From NCBI GenBank assembly GCA_900545545.1, contig UQZO01000032.1:1-12138 (forward strand): a DNA stretch of 12,138 nt, in the 5' to 3' direction. Below are positions 1-7,062 of this stretch, one piece after another. Source of the DNA: an uncultured Subdoligranulum sp. Lineage in GTDB: Bacteria > Bacillota > Clostridia > Oscillospirales > Ruminococcaceae. Under the pieces are notes generated by a model. That model had not been told where the DNA came from, did no database searches, and worked only from the letters and a program-made list of their open reading frames with translations. The position numbers and the translations under genes are program-made. Numbering within the stretch: position 1 is the stretch's first letter; the number at the start of each line of letters is the position of its first letter.

Positions 1-110
1 GCCATTACGGCAAGGTACTGTTCGAGGTGTTCAAGTACCTGGGCATCGGCGATATTGCCTACAACCAGCCCAAGGCGCTGCCCTATCCCACCGAGAACCC
101 CTGGGCATAA
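1..110 (+). CDS. C-terminal 35 residues of an unidentified protein (5' end outside window)
   Basis: An open frame enters from the left edge (first full codon at base 3) and stops at TAA 108-110. The visible tail reads HYGKVLFEVFKYLGIGDI, then an extended Tyr/Pro-rich end finishing in PTENPWA. There is no catalytic motif or membrane segment, and I do not recognise the family. That it is a real gene end is supported by normal high-GC third positions and by the strong intrinsic terminator 36 bases downstream on the same strand. It is not part of the divergent LysR/YeiH pair that follows. Confidence 0.75.
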   Translation, partial: HYGKVLFEVFKYLGIGDIAYNQPKALPYPTENPWA

Positions 111-146
111 CCACAGCCTCTCTTTTCTTACCCTGATCCCATAGAC

Positions 147-188
147 GGACCCGGGCCCCTGCATGACGCAGGGGCCCGGGTCCTTTTT
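147..188 (+). terminator. Strong rho-independent terminator of the upstream gene
   Basis: A perfect 16-bp GC-rich stem (GGACCCGGGCCCCTGC, 147-162, pairing with 168-183) closes a 5-base loop and is followed by five T residues (184-188). It lies between the upstream plus-strand gene and the end of the minus-strand LysR gene. On the minus strand the stem is not followed by a T run, so it would serve the LysR gene poorly. Confidence 0.93.
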
Positions 189-226
189 ATGCAGAAAACG
201 AGTTGATCGAAAATAGCGGTATCATG

Positions 227-745
227 TCAGGGCAGCCAGTCCCGCCAGGTGCGGGCAAACAGGTTGTCTTTCAGGCAGACGAAGTAGAACGCCCCGTGCA
301 GCGGCACGTCGGCCAGGTCAAAACGGGCCAGCGTACCGGCGGCCAGCTCCCGCGCGGCGGCGGGGGCATAGAGGAAACTGACCCCCAGCCCGTCGGCGGC
401 CAGGGCTTTCAGCAGCGAAAAATCGCTGATGGTCACGGTGGAAAACCCCCGCAGGGTGTGGTTGTGGCGGTGCAGCGCCTCCTCAAAGATGGCGCGGGTG
501 CCGGAACCCGGCTCCCGCAGCAGCAGCCGTTCCCCGGCCAGTTCCGCCAGCGGAACGGTGCGTCCCGCCTCGGTCAGGGAAAGGACCTTGCCCTCGTACC
601 GGAACAGCTTGCAGTGGTAGCGGCTCTCCAGATACTGGATGTGATGGGTCACGGCGGGCTGGGTCAGGCAAAGCTTTTCCGCCGCCCGGGTATAGTTCAT
701 CGTTTCGCACAGGGTCAAAAATGTATGCCACCGGGGGTCCAGCAT
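227..745 (-). CDS. LysR-type transcriptional regulator with a large internal in-frame deletion
   Basis: The 172-residue product begins with a canonical LysR winged helix-turn-helix: MLDPRWHTFLTLCETMNYTR, then AAEKLCLTQPAVTHHIQYLE, ending in the usual LSLTEAGR at residues 55-62. The next residue enters the second half of the effector domain (TVPLAELAGERLLLREPGSG, residues 63-82), which in full-length members lies near residue 170. The family is about 290 residues long, so roughly 105-120 residues are missing: the linker helix and the first effector subdomain. The reading frame survives. I chose ATG at 745 over the GTG at 754 because GGTGGAG sits just upstream of it and MLDPRxHTF is the usual LysR beginning. 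It is divergent from a yeiH-like gene, a common pairing in which the regulator controls the exporter. It may still bind DNA, but effector sensing is probably lost. The deletion may be real or an assembly artefact. Confidence 0.8.
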   Translation of the reverse strand: MLDPRWHTFLTLCETMNYTRAAEKLCLTQPAVTHHIQYLESRYHCKLFRYEGKVLSLTEAGRTVPLAELAGERLLLREPGSGTRAIFEEALHRHNHTLRGFSTVTISDFSLLKALAADGLGVSFLYAPAAARELAAGTLARFDLADVPLHGAFYFVCLKDNLFARTWRDWLP

Positions 746-754
746 CCGCTCCAC

Positions 755-773
755 CTATTCCGTAAATTTATAG
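755..773. promoter_or_regulatory. Candidate LysR-family operator (CTAT-N11-ATAG)
   Basis: CTAT at 755-758 and ATAG at 770-773 are inverted arms separated by exactly 11 bases, which fits the T-N11-A rule of LysR boxes. The centre (764) is about 64 bases upstream of the transcription start predicted for the divergent yeiH-like gene, the usual place of a LysR recognition site. It also lies just upstream of the LysR start codon, as expected for autoregulation. Binding itself is inferred. Confidence 0.55.
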
Positions 774-792
774 CTGCATTACAAATCTTCAT

Positions 793-821
793 TTTATTTT
801 ATCGTGAACGGGGCGTATAAT
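793..821 (+). promoter_or_regulatory. Promoter for the yeiH-like gene
   Basis: A perfect TATAAT -10 box lies at 816-821. A weak -35 (TTTATT, 793-798) stands 17 bases upstream. A strong -10 with a poor -35 fits a promoter that needs an activator, and a candidate LysR box lies upstream. The predicted start of transcription is near 828, about 30 bases ahead of the ATG. Confidence 0.6.
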
Positions 822-858
822 CAAGGCGTTTCAGGAAAAAATTGGGAAAAGAGAGTGT

Positions 859-1630
859 ATGGAAATGAATTCTGTCAAACAAACGCTGCCGGGCCTGCTG
901 CTGTGCCTGGCGCTGGCCATCCCCGGCTGGCTGCTGGGCTGCGCTTTCCCCGTGGTGGGCGGGCCGGTGTTCGCCATTCTGCTGGGCATGCTGGCGGCGC
1001 TGGTCCTCCAAAACAAGGCCCCTTTCCGGGCGGGCATCGCCTTTACCTCCAAAAAGGTATTGCAGTATGCGGTCATTTTGCTGGGCTTCGGTCTCAACCT
1101 CTCCCAGATCGCCCAGGTGGGCAGCAAGTCGCTGCCCATCATCTGCTCCACCATTACCACCTCGCTGGTCATCGCCTTTGCCATCAGCCGCTGGCTCAAG
1201 ATGCCGTGCAACATCTCGGTGCTGGTGGGGGTGGGTTCCTCCATCTGCGGCGGCTCGGCCATCGCCGCCACCGCCCCCGTCATCGGCGCCGATGACGACG
1301 AGATCGCCCAGTCCATCTCGGTCATCTTCCTTTTCAACATTCTGGCGGCGCTGTTCTTCCCCACGCTGGGCGGCGCCCTGGGCATGAGCAATGAGGGCTT
1401 CGGTCATCACCACCGTCTGCACCATGGCGGGGGTGGATGCTGCGGTGTTCCAGCCGCTGAAAGAACTGTCCAAGTTCTTCATCGTGCTGGCCATGGCAGC
1501 CATCGGCCTCAATACCGACCTGGTCAAGCTCATCAAAACCGGCGGCAAACCCATCTTCATGGGCGTCTGCTGCTGGGCGGGCATTACGGGCGTCAGCCTC
1601 GGCATGCAGCACCTGATGGGCCTGCTGTAA
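859..1630 (+). pseudogene. yeiH: YeiH-family (putative sulfate exporter type) membrane protein, internally deleted and frameshifted
   Basis: The frame from ATG 859 gives about 182 residues typical of the YeiH/UPF0324 family: hydrophobic segments, VVGGPVFAILLGML, SKKVLQYAVILLGFGLN, VGVGSSICGGSAIAATAPVI, then the conserved GMSNEGFG near residues 175-182. After that the frame turns to His/Gly-rich nonsense. The authentic C-terminal part is in the next frame, from about 1397 to TAA 1628-1630: ASVITTVCTMAGV, PLKELSKFFIVLAMAAIGLN, LVKLIKTGGKPIFMG and a hydrophobic end. Together about 259 residues remain of a family length near 340. So about 80 residues are gone, including the AGTAVNDTSSV region expected right after GFG, and the frame is broken. 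The join lies in GGCTTCGG (1396-1403), which would be coding on both sides, so it may be a microhomology junction. The family is a 10-TM putative anion exporter. As read here, no complete product is possible. Confidence 0.85.
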
Positions 1631-1638
1631 CAAGCTAT

Positions 1639-1674
1639 AAAAAAACCGGACCCCCGCCGCGGGGGTCCGGTTTT
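1639..1674. terminator. Bidirectional terminator between yeiH and sdaAA
   Basis: A stem of 14-15 bp (AAAACCGGACCCCC, 1642-1655, with 1661-1674) closes a very short loop. On the minus strand it is followed by seven T residues (the A run at 1639-1645), a strong terminator for the serine dehydratase operon ending at 1688. On the plus strand the stem ends in TTTT, a weaker terminator for the yeiH-like gene ending at 1630. Confidence 0.9.
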
Positions 1675-1687
1675 GGTTTGTGTGGTT

Positions 1688-2569
1688 TCAGCCGAACACC
1701 TGTTTGCACAGGCGGCAGGCGGTGGGGGTGGTGGCCAGGCCCCCCTCGGCGGTCTCTTTCAGGGCCGAGGGCATCGTGTCGCCCACCCGGCGCATGGCCA
1801 GGATGGCATCATCCGCCGGAATGCGGCTGCCGATGCCCGCCAGCGCCAGTTCCGCCGCCATAAAGGCGATGGCCGCGCCCGAAGCGTTGCGCTTGATGCA
1901 GGGGATTTCCACCAGCCCCGCCACCGGGTCGCACACCAGGCCCAGCTGGCATTTCAGCGCGATGGCCACCGCGTCGTCCAGCATCTGGGGCGTGCCGCCG
2001 GAAAGTTCCACCAGCGCGGCGGCCGCCATGGCGGCGGCACTGCCGCACTCGGCCTGGCAGCCGCCCTGGGCTCCGGCCAGGCAGGCGTTTTCGGCAATCA
2101 CCAGGCCCACGGCGCTGGCGGTGAACATGCTCATGACGCAGTCGTGCTCGGTGGCGCCCTGCTCCTGCATGGTCAGCAGCACGGCGGGCAGAATGCCGCA
2201 GCTGCCCGCCGTGGGGGCGGCTACAATGCGGCCCATGGCGGCGTTCAGCTCGCTGACGGCCAAAGCGCGGTAGAGCGCCCCGCCCAGCACCGGGCCGGTG
2301 AGATTTTGGCCGGCTTCCACCCGGCGGCGCATTTTGTAGGCGTCGCCGCCGGTCAGTCCGCTGGTGGAGCGCAGGTCCGGGTCGCAGCCCGGCTCGATGC
2401 AGGCGGCCATGACCCGGAAATTCTCCTGCATACGGTGGTAGACTTCTTCTTCCGGTTGTTCCAGCTGGGCGGCCTGCTGGCGCAGCACCAGCGCCGACAG
2501 CGGCTGCCCGGCCTCGGCCGCAGCCTGGACCAGCCCGGCCATGGAATGATAACTGAGTTCTTCCGGCAT
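1688..2569 (-). CDS. sdaAA: L-serine dehydratase, iron-sulfur-dependent, alpha subunit
   Basis: This 293-residue protein has the normal length for the alpha chain of the two-subunit bacterial enzyme. With SdaAB it converts L-serine to pyruvate and ammonia in the cytoplasm, using an oxygen-sensitive [4Fe-4S] cluster. Visible family motifs are STSGLTGGDAYK (68-79), AAPTAGSCGILPAV (117-130), CLAGAQGGCQAECGSAAAMA (163-182) and VCDPVAGLVEIPCIKRNASG (212-231). Cys213 and Cys224, 11 residues apart, with Cys171 are the likely cluster ligands; the Cys171 assignment is by spacing only. The ATG is preceded at a good distance by AAAGGAGGG (2576-2584 on the plus strand). It follows sdaAB after an 18-base gap in one operon and ends before a strong minus-strand terminator. 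It looks intact. Confidence 0.95.
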   Translation of the reverse strand: MPEELSYHSMAGLVQAAAEAGQPLSALVLRQQAAQLEQPEEEVYHRMQENFRVMAACIEPGCDPDLRSTSGLTGGDAYKMRRRVEAGQNLTGPVLGGALYRALAVSELNAAMGRIVAAPTAGSCGILPAVLLTMQEQGATEHDCVMSMFTASAVGLVIAENACLAGAQGGCQAECGSAAAMAAAALVELSGGTPQMLDDAVAIALKCQLGLVCDPVAGLVEIPCIKRNASGAAIAFMAAELALAGIGSRIPADDAILAMRRVGDTMPSALKETAEGGLATTPTACRLCKQVFG

Positions 2570-2587
2570 GGGATGCCCTCCTTTGTG

Positions 2588-3244
2588 TTATGGCAGCAGC
2601 GTGACGCAGAGCATCACGTCGGGCAGCGCCCGCACCCTGGCGGCCAGTGCCTCGTCCAGGCCGCCGTCCATCTCGATGGTCATGACGGCCACCCCGCCTT
2701 TCTGCCGGCGGGACAGCGAAAAGTTGCAGATGTTCACGCCCCGGTCGGCCAGCAGGTCGGTGACCTCGGCAATGACGCCGGGACGGTCCCGGTGCTGTAC
2801 GATGAGGCTGGGATGCTGGCCGCTGATGCGCACCGGCATACCGTTGATGGCGTCAATGACGATGTTGCCGCCGCCGATGCTGGACCCCCGCACCGTCAGG
2901 GCGCCGCCGCGGCGGCCGGTCAGCGTCAGCACCGCCGTGTTGGGATGGGCCTCGGGCAAGTCCCCGGTGGAAAGGCTCACGTCCAGGCCCTGCTCTTTGG
3001 CGATGCGGGGGGAAAACCGCAGCCGGGCGTCGTCGGGCTCCATGCCCAGAATGCCCGCGATGAGCGCCTTGTCGGTGCCGTGGCCCTTGTAGGTTTTGGC
3101 AAAGCTGCCGTATAAAACGATCTGGGCGGCCACCGGCTCGTCCTGCAAAAGCTGCCGGGCAATGCGCCCGATGCGTGCCGCGCCCGCCGTGTGGCTGCTG
3201 GACGGGCCGATCATCACCGGCCCGATGATATCAAAAACATTCAT
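2588..3244 (-). CDS. sdaAB: L-serine dehydratase, iron-sulfur-dependent, beta subunit
   Basis: The 218-residue product starts MNVFDIIGPVMIGPSSSHTA, the standard opening of the SdaAB domain; GPSSSHTAG at 13-21 is part of the substrate-binding region. The C-terminal 146-218 forms an ACT domain (HPSLIVQHRDRPGVIAEVTD), which in this family is a regulatory module that probably senses serine or another amino acid. The frame is open to 3307, but those extra 21 residues are low-complexity and family proteins begin at MNVFDIIGP, so ATG 3242-3244 is preferred. The ribosome site is weak. It is the first gene of the sdaAB-sdaAA operon, transcribed from a promoter at 3279-3307 divergent from the MATE operon. 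Confidence 0.94.
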   Translation of the reverse strand: MNVFDIIGPVMIGPSSSHTAGAARIGRIARQLLQDEPVAAQIVLYGSFAKTYKGHGTDKALIAGILGMEPDDARLRFSPRIAKEQGLDVSLSTGDLPEAHPNTAVLTLTGRRGGALTVRGSSIGGGNIVIDAINGMPVRISGQHPSLIVQHRDRPGVIAEVTDLLADRGVNICNFSLSRRQKGGVAVMTIEMDGGLDEALAARVRALPDVMLCVTLLP

Positions 3245-3278
3245 GCAAGGAACCCCCGTCCATGATGGTACTGCGCAA

Positions 3279-3307
3279 ATTGTAACACAGCCGCCGCCCA
3301 AAAACAA
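3279..3307 (-). promoter_or_regulatory. Promoter of the sdaAB-sdaAA operon
   Basis: Read on the minus strand, TTGTTT (3302-3307) and TACAAT (3279-3284) are separated by exactly 17 bases. A TG one base before the -10 makes it an extended -10 element. Transcription would begin around 3272, giving a leader of about 28 bases before the sdaAB ATG. Confidence 0.65.
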
Positions 3308-3325
3308 CCGCCGCCCTCCGCCGCC

Positions 3326-3354
3326 TTAACGGTGCCCGCAAAATATGTTATAAT
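3326..3354 (+). promoter_or_regulatory. Promoter of the MATE-GNAT-GH2-fbp operon
   Basis: TTAACG (3326-3331), a 17-base spacer and a perfect TATAAT (3349-3354) with an extended TGn just before it (3346-3348). Transcription should begin near 3361. This rules out the upstream ATG at 3358 as the MATE start, since it would lie outside the transcript. It stands back to back with the sdaAB promoter. Confidence 0.75.
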
Positions 3355-3396
3355 ACCATGTATAGTGTGTCTGGTACAGGAAAGGAATGGGAAAGT

Positions 3397-4794
3397 ATGG
3401 CAGTTTCATCCTCCCGCCATGGCGGCAGCCAGGTGGATTTTTCCACCGGTGATGTGCGCCGGGGCATTCTGGCGGTGGCGGCGCCCATGCTGGTGGCGCA
3501 GGTGCTCAACCTTTTGTATAACATTGTGGACCGCATCTACATCGGCAAAATCCCCGGCGAGGGCACCCTGGCCCTGGCGGGGCTGGGGCTGTGCTTCCCG
3601 CTGGTCACGCTGGTCACGGCCTTCGCCAACCTGTTCGGGGTGGGCGGCGCGCCGCTGTGCTCCATCGCCCGGGGCCAGAAGGATGAAAAGACCGCCGCCA
3701 AGATCATGGCCAACGCCTGGTTCATGCTGATGGTCTGCGGCGTGGCGCTCACGGTAGTGGGGCTGGTGTTCCACAAGCCGGTGCTCTACCTCTTCGGCGC
3801 CAGCGACGAAACCTACCGCTATGCCGCCGATTACCTGACCATTTATCTGTTGGGCACCGTCTTTGTCATGACCTCCCTGGGGCTGAACCCCTACATCAAC
3901 AGCCAGGGCTTTGCCCGTATCGGCATGCTCACGGTACTGCTGGGGGCTGCCGCCAACATCGTGCTGGACCCCATCCTCATCTATGCCTGCGGGCTGGGCG
4001 TGCGGGGCGCGGCCATTGCCACCGTGCTCTCCCAGGGGCTTTCGGCGGTGTGGGTGCTGCGGTTCCTGACCGGCCCCAAAACCGAGCTGCGGCTGCAGAT
4101 CCGGGGCTTTCACCCCGACTGGGCCTGCATCCGGCGCATCATCGCCCTGGGCACTTCCAGCTTTGTCATGTCCTTCACCGACAGCCTGGTGCAGGTGGCC
4201 TGCAACGCCACCTTGCGCACCTTTGGCGGCGACCTTTATATCAGCGTCATGACCGTCATCAACTCGGTGCGGCAGATCGCCCAGACCCCCGTCATGGCCC
4301 TCACCGACGGTGCCTCCCCGGTCATCAGCTACAACTACGGCGCCCGCAATGTGCCCCGGGTGCGGGGGGCCATCCGGTTCATGACCCAGCTGGGCTTCGG
4401 CTATACGCTGCTCATCTGGGGGCTGGTCTCGCTGTTCCCCGCGGCGTTTATCATGATCTTCAACCACGACCCCGACCTGCTGGCTGCCGCCGTGCCCTCG
4501 CTGCACATCTATTTCTTCGGCTTCGTCATGATGGCCTTCCAGTTCAGCGGCCAGAGCGTCTTTAAATCCCTGAACAAAGCCAAAATGGCCATCTTCTTCT
4601 CGCTGCTGCGCAAGGCCATCATCGTGGTGCCGCTGACCCTGCTGCTGCCCCATGTGGCGGGGCTGGGCGTCAACGGTGTCTTTCTGGCCGAACCTATCTC
4701 CAACTGCATCGGGGGCCTTGCCTGCTACATCACCATGCGCTGCACCGTCATGCCCGAACTGAAAGCCATGGAACCCCAGGGGGCTGCCCAATGA
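3397..4794 (+). CDS. MATE family multidrug/cation efflux transporter (MepA-like)
   Basis: The 465-residue integral membrane protein has the size and even spread of about twelve hydrophobic segments typical of MATE exporters. These expel cationic drugs or metabolites in exchange for H+ or Na+. Recognisable signatures include FSTGDVRRGILAVAAPMLVA near the N-terminus, LLYNIVDRIYIGKIPG, the loop ASDETYRYAADYLTIYLLGT, NSQGFARIGM, NIVLDPILIY in the first half, and SPVISYNYGARN at the matching place in the second half. Start: ATG 3397 is preceded by AAAGGAATGG (3381-3390); the frame is open to ATG 3358, but that lies upstream of the predicted transcription start. It is the first gene of the operon, and its TGA overlaps the ATG of the next gene. 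The exported substrate cannot be told from sequence. Confidence 0.94.
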   Translation: MAVSSSRHGGSQVDFSTGDVRRGILAVAAPMLVAQVLNLLYNIVDRIYIGKIPGEGTLALAGLGLCFPLVTLVTAFANLFGVGGAPLCSIARGQKDEKTAAKIMANAWFMLMVCGVALTVVGLVFHKPVLYLFGASDETYRYAADYLTIYLLGTVFVMTSLGLNPYINSQGFARIGMLTVLLGAAANIVLDPILIYACGLGVRGAAIATVLSQGLSAVWVLRFLTGPKTELRLQIRGFHPDWACIRRIIALGTSSFVMSFTDSLVQVACNATLRTFGGDLYISVMTVINSVRQIAQTPVMALTDGASPVISYNYGARNVPRVRGAIRFMTQLGFGYTLLIWGLVSLFPAAFIMIFNHDPDLLAAAVPSLHIYFFGFVMMAFQFSGQSVFKSLNKAKMAIFFSLLRKAIIVVPLTLLLPHVAGLGVNGVFLAEPISNCIGGLACYITMRCTVMPELKAMEPQGAAQ

Positions 4795-5291
4795 GCCGCT
4801 TTGCCATCCGCCCGGCCACCGCGGCCGACCTGCCCGCCCTGGCGCAGATCTACCAGAAGGCCCGGGCCTTTATGGCCGCCACCGGCAACCCCCGCCAGTG
4901 GGGCACCACCAACCCGCCCTGGGAAACGCTGGAACAGGATATAGCCCGCGGCCAGCTGTTTGTGCTCTGCGCGGGCGGCACCCCCCACGCAGCCTTTGCC
5001 CTGGTGCCGGGGGCCGACCCCACCTACGCGGTCATTGAAGGGGACTGGAAAAGCGATGCCCCCTATGCCGCCATCCACCGGCTGGCCAGCGACGGCACCC
5101 GCCGCGGCGTGTTTGCTGCCGTGCTCGCCTTTGCGGCGGCGCGCCAGCCCCATCTGCGCATCGACACCCACGCCGACAACCACGTTATGCAAACGCTGAT
5201 CGCCCGGGCGGGTTTCGGTTACTGCGGCATCATCCGCCTGGCCGACGGCAGCCCCCGCCTGGCCTACGAACGCCTGCCCGCCAACATCTGA
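4791..5291 (+). CDS. GNAT family N-acetyltransferase
   Basis: This 166-residue protein has the size and outline of a single GNAT domain that transfers acetyl from acetyl-CoA to an amine. It begins FAIRPATAADLPALAQIYQK, the usual first strand and helix. The acetyl-CoA segment is HRLASDGTRRGVFAAVLAFA (96-115), with DGTRRGV in place of the classical Q/RxxGxG/A loop, a variant seen in a subgroup of the family. The closing segment DTHADNHVMQTLIARAGFGY (125-144) is the typical Asn-helix and Gly-Phe turn. Its ATGA start overlaps the MATE stop, pointing to translational coupling; AGGGGG lies just upstream. The substrate is unknown. Coupling to an efflux pump would fit modification plus export of a toxic compound, but this is inference. 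Confidence 0.9.
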   Translation: MSRFAIRPATAADLPALAQIYQKARAFMAATGNPRQWGTTNPPWETLEQDIARGQLFVLCAGGTPHAAFALVPGADPTYAVIEGDWKSDAPYAAIHRLASDGTRRGVFAAVLAFAAARQPHLRIDTHADNHVMQTLIARAGFGYCGIIRLADGSPRLAYERLPANI

Positions 5292-5307
5292 AAAAGAGGG
5301 AACCGCC

Positions 5308-7062
5308 ATGCTGCAAACGCTGCTGACCCCGGCAGGGGAGCACCTGCCCGAAACGCCCTGGACCTGCTACCCCCGGCCCCAGTTCCGGCGGGAAAGCTAT
5401 CACAACCTCAACGGCCGGTGGGATTTTGCGGTCGCCGACGGCGACACCCCGCCCGAAGCCTTTCCCCGGGAAATCCTCGTGCCCTTCTGCCCCGAGAGCA
5501 CGCTCTCCGGCATCGGCACCCATTTTGCCGAAGGCGCCAGCCTTTGGTACCGGCGGCGGTTCACCCTGCCGGAAGGCTTTGTCCAAGACCGGGTGGTGCT
5601 GCACATCGGCGCGGCGGACCAATTGCTGGACGCCTGGTGCAACGGCGAGCCGGTGGGCAGCCATACGGGCGGCTACGAGGCCATGACCTTTGACCTTACC
5701 GACGCTTTGCGCCCCGGTGAAAACGAGCTGCTCTGCCGGGTGCGGGACGATCTGCGCAGCACGGTGCTGCCCTACGGCAAGCAGGTGCAGCAGCGGGGCG
5801 GTATGTGGTACACCCCGGTATCGGGCATCTGGCAGACGGTCTGGCTGGAAAGCCTGCCGCCCCACGCCGTGCCGGGGCTGACCATCCACGCCGACGATAC
5901 CCGGGCTATTCTGGACACCGGCGATGCCACCCAGCAGGGCACCGTCACGGTGCAGACGCCCCGGGGCCCCCTGACGGTGCCGCTGCAAGAGGGCAAGGCC
6001 ACCGTGCAGCCCGAAGCGCCGCGGCTGTGGACCCCCGACGACCCCTACTTATATGAATTTGTCCTGGAAACCCCCACCGACCGGGTGGAAAGCTACTTTG
6101 CCCTGCGCCGCCTGAACATTGAGCGCGCCGGCGGCCACCCGCGGCTCTGCCTCAACGGCCAGCCCTTTTTCTTCCACGGTGTGCTGGACCAGGGCTATTA
6201 CAGCGATGGCCTGTTCACCCCGGCGGGCCCCGAGGAATACGAGCGGGACATCCGCACCATGAAGGCCCTGGGCTTCAACACGCTGCGCAAGCACATCAAG
6301 GTGGAGCCGGAAGTGTATTACACCCTCTGCGACCGGCTGGGCATGGTGGTTTTTCAGGATATGGTCAACAACGGCGACTACGCCTACTGGCGGGATACCG
6401 TCTGGCCCACTTTACGGTTCCAGCGCCGCCGCAGCGATGCCCGGATGCACAGGGACCCGGCCGCCCGGCAGGCTTTTCTGGCGGGGATGGAAGCCACGGT
6501 GCGCGGGCTCTACAACCACCCCTGCATCTGCTACTGGACCATCTTCAACGAGGGCTGGGGTCAGTTTGAATCCTCCGCCGCCTATGCCAAACTCAAGGCG
6601 CTGGACGATTCCCGGTTTGTGGATACCACCTCCGGCTGGTTCCGGGGCGGGGATACCGACATCGACAGCCGCCATATCTATTACGGCCCCTGGACGCTGC
6701 GGACGGGGGAGAAGCCCCTGGTGCTCTCGGAGTTCGGCGGGTGCTGCCTGGCGGTGGAAGGCCACCGCTTCAACCCCGACAAAAGCTACGGCTACAGCAC
6801 CAGCCGCACCCCGCAGGAACTGCAGCAGGCGCTGGACCGGCTGTACACCCAAAAGGTGCTGCCCGCGGTAGCTAAAGGGCTGTGCGGGGCCATCTACACC
6901 CAGCTCTCCGACGTGGAGGACGAGATCAACGGCCTGTTGACCTACGACCGCCGCGTCCTCAAGCCCGATACCGCCGCCATGCAGGCGCTGGCCGGGCGCC
7001 TGCAAACCGCTTTTGCCGCATCCTGTACCGGAAAGGAGTCCCCCTATGCCCACGCAAAGTGA
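5308..7062 (+). CDS. Glycoside hydrolase family 2 (beta-galactosidase/beta-glucuronidase-like)
   Basis: This 584-residue enzyme has the three-part GH2 layout: an N-terminal jelly-roll sugar-binding domain (about 20-190, with FRRESYHNLNGRWDFAV and SLWYRRRFTLPEGF), an Ig-like domain (about 190-275) and a catalytic TIM barrel (about 276-575). The acid/base is Glu415 in IFNEGWGQ and the nucleophile is Glu475 in VLSEFGG; LGFNTLRKHIKVEPEVYY is also typical. The Asn-Lys-Gly signature of true beta-glucuronidases is not evident, so the sugar is undefined. No signal peptide is seen, so it probably acts in the cytoplasm on imported oligosaccharides. GAGGG (5296-5300) gives good spacing to the ATG, 16 bases after the GNAT stop. 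Its end overlaps the fbp start by 17 bases. Key residues are present and the length is normal. Confidence 0.94.
   Translation: MLQTLLTPAGEHLPETPWTCYPRPQFRRESYHNLNGRWDFAVADGDTPPEAFPREILVPFCPESTLSGIGTHFAEGASLWYRRRFTLPEGFVQDRVVLHIGAADQLLDAWCNGEPVGSHTGGYEAMTFDLTDALRPGENELLCRVRDDLRSTVLPYGKQVQQRGGMWYTPVSGIWQTVWLESLPPHAVPGLTIHADDTRAILDTGDATQQGTVTVQTPRGPLTVPLQEGKATVQPEAPRLWTPDDPYLYEFVLETPTDRVESYFALRRLNIERAGGHPRLCLNGQPFFFHGVLDQGYYSDGLFTPAGPEEYERDIRTMKALGFNTLRKHIKVEPEVYYTLCDRLGMVVFQDMVNNGDYAYWRDTVWPTLRFQRRRSDARMHRDPAARQAFLAGMEATVRGLYNHPCICYWTIFNEGWGQFESSAAYAKLKALDDSRFVDTTSGWFRGGDTDIDSRHIYYGPWTLRTGEKPLVLSEFGGCCLAVEGHRFNPDKSYGYSTSRTPQELQQALDRLYTQKVLPAVAKGLCGAIYTQLSDVEDEINGLLTYDRRVLKPDTAAMQALAGRLQTAFAASCTGKESPYAHAK

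Noticed and set aside
799..1605. 268-codon minus-strand ORF over the yeiH-like gene
   Set aside because: Low-complexity shadow; the plus strand holds recognisable YeiH motifs in two frames.
1403..1863. Continuation of the first yeiH frame past the junction to 1863
   Set aside because: The translation becomes His/Gly/Pro/Arg-rich and crosses the terminator. The real C-terminus is in the other frame, ending at 1630.
1673..3115. 480-codon plus-strand ORF opposite sdaAA/sdaAB
   Set aside because: It runs across two genuine minus-strand genes and their gap; Gly/His/Ala-rich shadow.
3406..4791. 461-codon minus-strand ORF opposite the MATE gene
   Set aside because: Asp/Gly/His-rich, without membrane or domain signals; an antisense shadow of a clear MATE protein.
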